Below, in pieces: positions 13,391-14,942 of a stretch of DNA of 14,942 nt. Below the pieces are notes generated by a model, which had not been told where the DNA came from, did not search any database, and worked only from the letters and a program-made list of their open reading frames with translations. The stretch is taken from the NCBI GenBank assembly GCA_023424585.1, contig JAFADT010000977.1:1-14942 (forward strand). Direction: 5' to 3'. Each line of letters starts with the position of its first letter. The stretch's first letter is position 1. The DNA comes from Pseudomonadota bacterium (GTDB lineage: Bacteria; Myxococcota; Myxococcia; Myxococcales; Myxococcaceae). A program made the translations under genes and the position numbers.

Positions 13391-14379
13391 GACACGCGCG
13401 CGTCCTCGCGGCCCTCCTGTTCGTCAGCGCGCCGTCCGCGTGGGCCCAGGCGCCCGCCGCGCCCAGGGCCCCCGTGGCCCTGGAGCTGGTGGCGCCCACG
13501 GGCGCGTCCGCGCGGGTGGAGCCGGAAGAGGTGCGCATCGGCGAGCCGTTCACCTACCAGGTGACGCTCACGCACCCGAAGGACCAGCGCTACGAGCTGG
13601 TGGCGCCCACCGGCGAGGGCCCGGTGGAGCTGCTCCAGCAGACGCGCCAGCGCCAGGACAGCGCCAGCGACGCGACCACGACGTTCGGCCTGCGCTTCTC
13701 CGCCTTCGAGCTGGGCGCCGTGCCGCTGCCGGACCTCACCTTCGACGTGGCGACGCCGGAGGGGCCGCGCCGGTTCGTGCTCAAGGGCAAGACGGTGGAC
13801 GTGGTCTCCACGCTGCCGCCGGACGCGCAGGGGCAGGGCGCGGAGCTGTTCGACTACCAGCCCCCGCAGGAGGTGCCCATCCGGTCCTGGACGCTGCTCT
13901 ACGCCCTCGCGGTGGCGCTGGCGGTGGGCGTGGCCGCCTGGGCGCTGGTGCGCTGGTGGCAGCGCCGGCCGAAGCGCGAGAAGGTCGTCCCGGTGCTGCC
14001 GCTGGACGTGCGCGTGCGCCAGTCCCTGGACGCGCTCAAGCGCGAGGACCTGCCCGCCCGCGGCCACGTGAAGGAGTTCTACTTCCGCCTCTCCGAAATC
14101 GTGCGCGGCTACCTGGGCGAGCGCTACGGCTTCGAGGCCCTGGAGTGCACCTCGTCCGAGCTGATGACGTCCCTGCGCAGGTTGCACACGCCGGGGCTCC
14201 CGGAGGACGCGCTGATGCGCTTCGTCTCCGAGTCGGACATGGTGAAGTACGCCCGCGCCGACGCCTCCCCCGACTCCTGCAAGCAGGCGCTGGCCTTCGG
14301 CTACGACCTGCTCGCGAAGACGTTCGTCCCTCCCGCTCCCCCCAAGCCCGATGCTGCCCCCGGACCTCGCGTTCAATAA
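13387..14379 (+). CDS. BatD/DUF4381-like membrane protein of the bat operon
   Basis: 330 residues. Start at ATG 13387, overlapping the DUF58 stop. A signal peptide at 1-20 ends in SAWA|Q. Residues 30-140 form a single beta-sandwich domain (VEPEEVRIGEPFTYQVTLTH, 44-63, resembles the BatD/oxygen-tolerance repeat). A transmembrane helix lies at about 168-190, followed by basic WWQRRPKRE. The cytoplasmic part (206-315) includes FYFRLSEIVRGYLGERYGFE (231-250) and ECTSSELM, matching the DUF4381-type helical domain found beside MoxR/VWA genes. Compared with Bacteroidetes BatD (commonly about 550-600 residues with several beta domains) this is a compact version. It probably couples a periplasmic adhesive-like domain to the cytoplasmic MoxR/VWA machinery. 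The next gene starts inside it at 14351. The family call is reasonably good; the exact name (BatD versus DUF4381 protein) is uncertain. Confidence 0.82.
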   Translation: MRHARVLAALLFVSAPSAWAQAPAAPRAPVALELVAPTGASARVEPEEVRIGEPFTYQVTLTHPKDQRYELVAPTGEGPVELLQQTRQRQDSASDATTTFGLRFSAFELGAVPLPDLTFDVATPEGPRRFVLKGKTVDVVSTLPPDAQGQGAELFDYQPPQEVPIRSWTLLYALAVALAVGVAAWALVRWWQRRPKREKVVPVLPLDVRVRQSLDALKREDLPARGHVKEFYFRLSEIVRGYLGERYGFEALECTSSELMTSLRRLHTPGLPEDALMRFVSESDMVKYARADASPDSCKQALAFGYDLLAKTFVPPAPPKPDAAPGPRVQ

Positions 14380-14942
14380 CCCGGAGGCGCTCTGGGCCCT
14401 GCTGTTGGCGCCGCTGCTGCTGGCGCTCGCGTTCTGGGAACGCAAGCGCCGCGCCACGCTCCGCTTCTCCGCCGCGCATGTCTTCGCGAAGGGCGGCCGG
14501 GGCTTCCGCGCGTACCTCTTGCCGCTGCTCCCGCTCCTGCGCGTGGTGGCGGTGGTGGCGGCGGTGGTGGCCATCGCCCGGCCGCAGTCGCGCGACTCGC
14601 GCGTGAGGGACCTGTCGGTGGAGGGCATCGACATCGTGGTGGCGCTGGACCTGTCCACGTCCATGGAGGCCGGTGACTTCCGGCCGCAGAACCGCCTCAA
14701 CGTGGCGAAGGAGGTGCTGACCGACTTCATCTCCAGCCGCGTGAACGACCGCCTGGGCCTGGTGGTGTTCTCCGGCGCCGCGTACACGCAGGCCCCGCTG
14801 ACGCTGGACTACGGCGTGTTGAAGGAGGTGCTCAAGCAGCTGCGCACCCGCGTGCTGGAGGACGGCACGGCCATTGGGGACGCCATCGCCACGTCGCTCA
14901 ACCGCCTGCGCGACTCCGACGCGAAGAGCCGCGTGGTGGTGC
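14351..14942 (+). CDS. BatA-like VWA-domain membrane protein (3' partial)
   Basis: 197 codons are visible before the window ends. ATG 14351 overlaps the previous gene by 29 bases. The N terminus LAFNNPEALWALLLAPLLL (residues 6-24) is the typical opening of BatA/BatB proteins (F..P..L..L...), giving a first membrane helix. A second helix lies at about 55-77 (LLPLLPLLRVVAVVAAVVAI). A VWA domain starts at about 90: IDIVVALDLSTSMEAGDF (93-110), with MIDAS residues D100, S102 and S104, then DRLGLVVFSGAAYTQAPLT (133-151) and GTAIGDAI (172-179), where T173 is the third MIDAS residue. All visible MIDAS residues are intact. No Shine-Dalgarno sequence is seen; translation is probably coupled. The remaining VWA part and the C-terminal helix lie beyond the window, as may batB. 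Confidence 0.9.
   Translation, partial: MLPPDLAFNNPEALWALLLAPLLLALAFWERKRRATLRFSAAHVFAKGGRGFRAYLLPLLPLLRVVAVVAAVVAIARPQSRDSRVRDLSVEGIDIVVALDLSTSMEAGDFRPQNRLNVAKEVLTDFISSRVNDRLGLVVFSGAAYTQAPLTLDYGVLKEVLKQLRTRVLEDGTAIGDAIATSLNRLRDSDAKSRVVV

Noticed and set aside
13483..13610. 17-base direct repeat in the BatD-like gene (13483-13499 and 13594-13610)
   Set aside because: Both copies encode ELVAPT(G) with favoured codons. This may reflect codon bias or an old short duplication, and no structural repeat around it is visible.
13072..14787. 571-codon minus-strand open frame opposite the bat genes
   Set aside because: Same antisense character; the plus strand carries intact BatD-like and VWA coding sequence.

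Overview
The window is very GC-rich, with strong G/C bias at codon third positions and tightly packed operons on both strands. Gene content (a sigma-54 activator, a Bat/MoxR operon, an LpoB-type lipoprotein cluster) and base use suggest a myxobacterium, probably Myxococcaceae such as Corallococcus or Myxococcus. That is an inference from style; there is no taxonomic marker here. Both ends cut through a gene: an MscS channel on the left and a BatA-like protein on the right.

Layout. (1) 1-500: C-terminal part of an MscS-type mechanosensitive channel. (2) 623-3923: four close-spaced plus-strand genes for the cell envelope: a small outer-membrane beta-barrel, an uncharacterised secreted 271-residue protein, an LpoB-family lipoprotein and a COG3014-like repeat lipoprotein. 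(3) 3956-5519: a ZIP-family metal transporter with altered metal-site motifs, then a class I SAM-dependent methyltransferase. (4) 5520-5968: the only long non-coding stretch. It holds three separate palindromes, a 21-bp tandem duplication and candidate promoter elements. (5) 5969-7690: a GAF-like/AAA+ sigma-54 activator. A bidirectional terminator-like hairpin separates it from a convergent operon. (6) Minus strand, 11379 down to 7733: an alpha/beta hydrolase followed by the DUF2157, DUF4401 and GDYXXLXY membrane proteins, with gaps or overlaps of only a few bases. (7) Plus strand, 11495 to the end: MoxR ATPase, DUF58 protein, BatD/DUF4381-like membrane protein and BatA-like VWA protein, divergent from the hydrolase operon.

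How the genes may work together. The LpoB/COG3014 cluster looks like an envelope assembly module, by analogy with activators of peptidoglycan synthases; the beta-barrel and the 271-residue protein could be extra partners. MoxR-DUF58-BatD-BatA is a recognised type of module in which a MoxR AAA+ ATPase acts with VWA/MIDAS proteins at the membrane. DUF2157-DUF4401-GDYXXLXY genes recur together but have no known function.

The most notable unexplained signals are the palindrome-rich leader of the sigma-54 activator and a TA-rich/GCGCGCCC motif directly in front of two start codons that lack Shine-Dalgarno sequences. The 271-residue protein inside the LpoB-type operon is a further unexplained item. 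I see no CRISPR array, tRNA, rRNA, insertion sequence or prophage gene.
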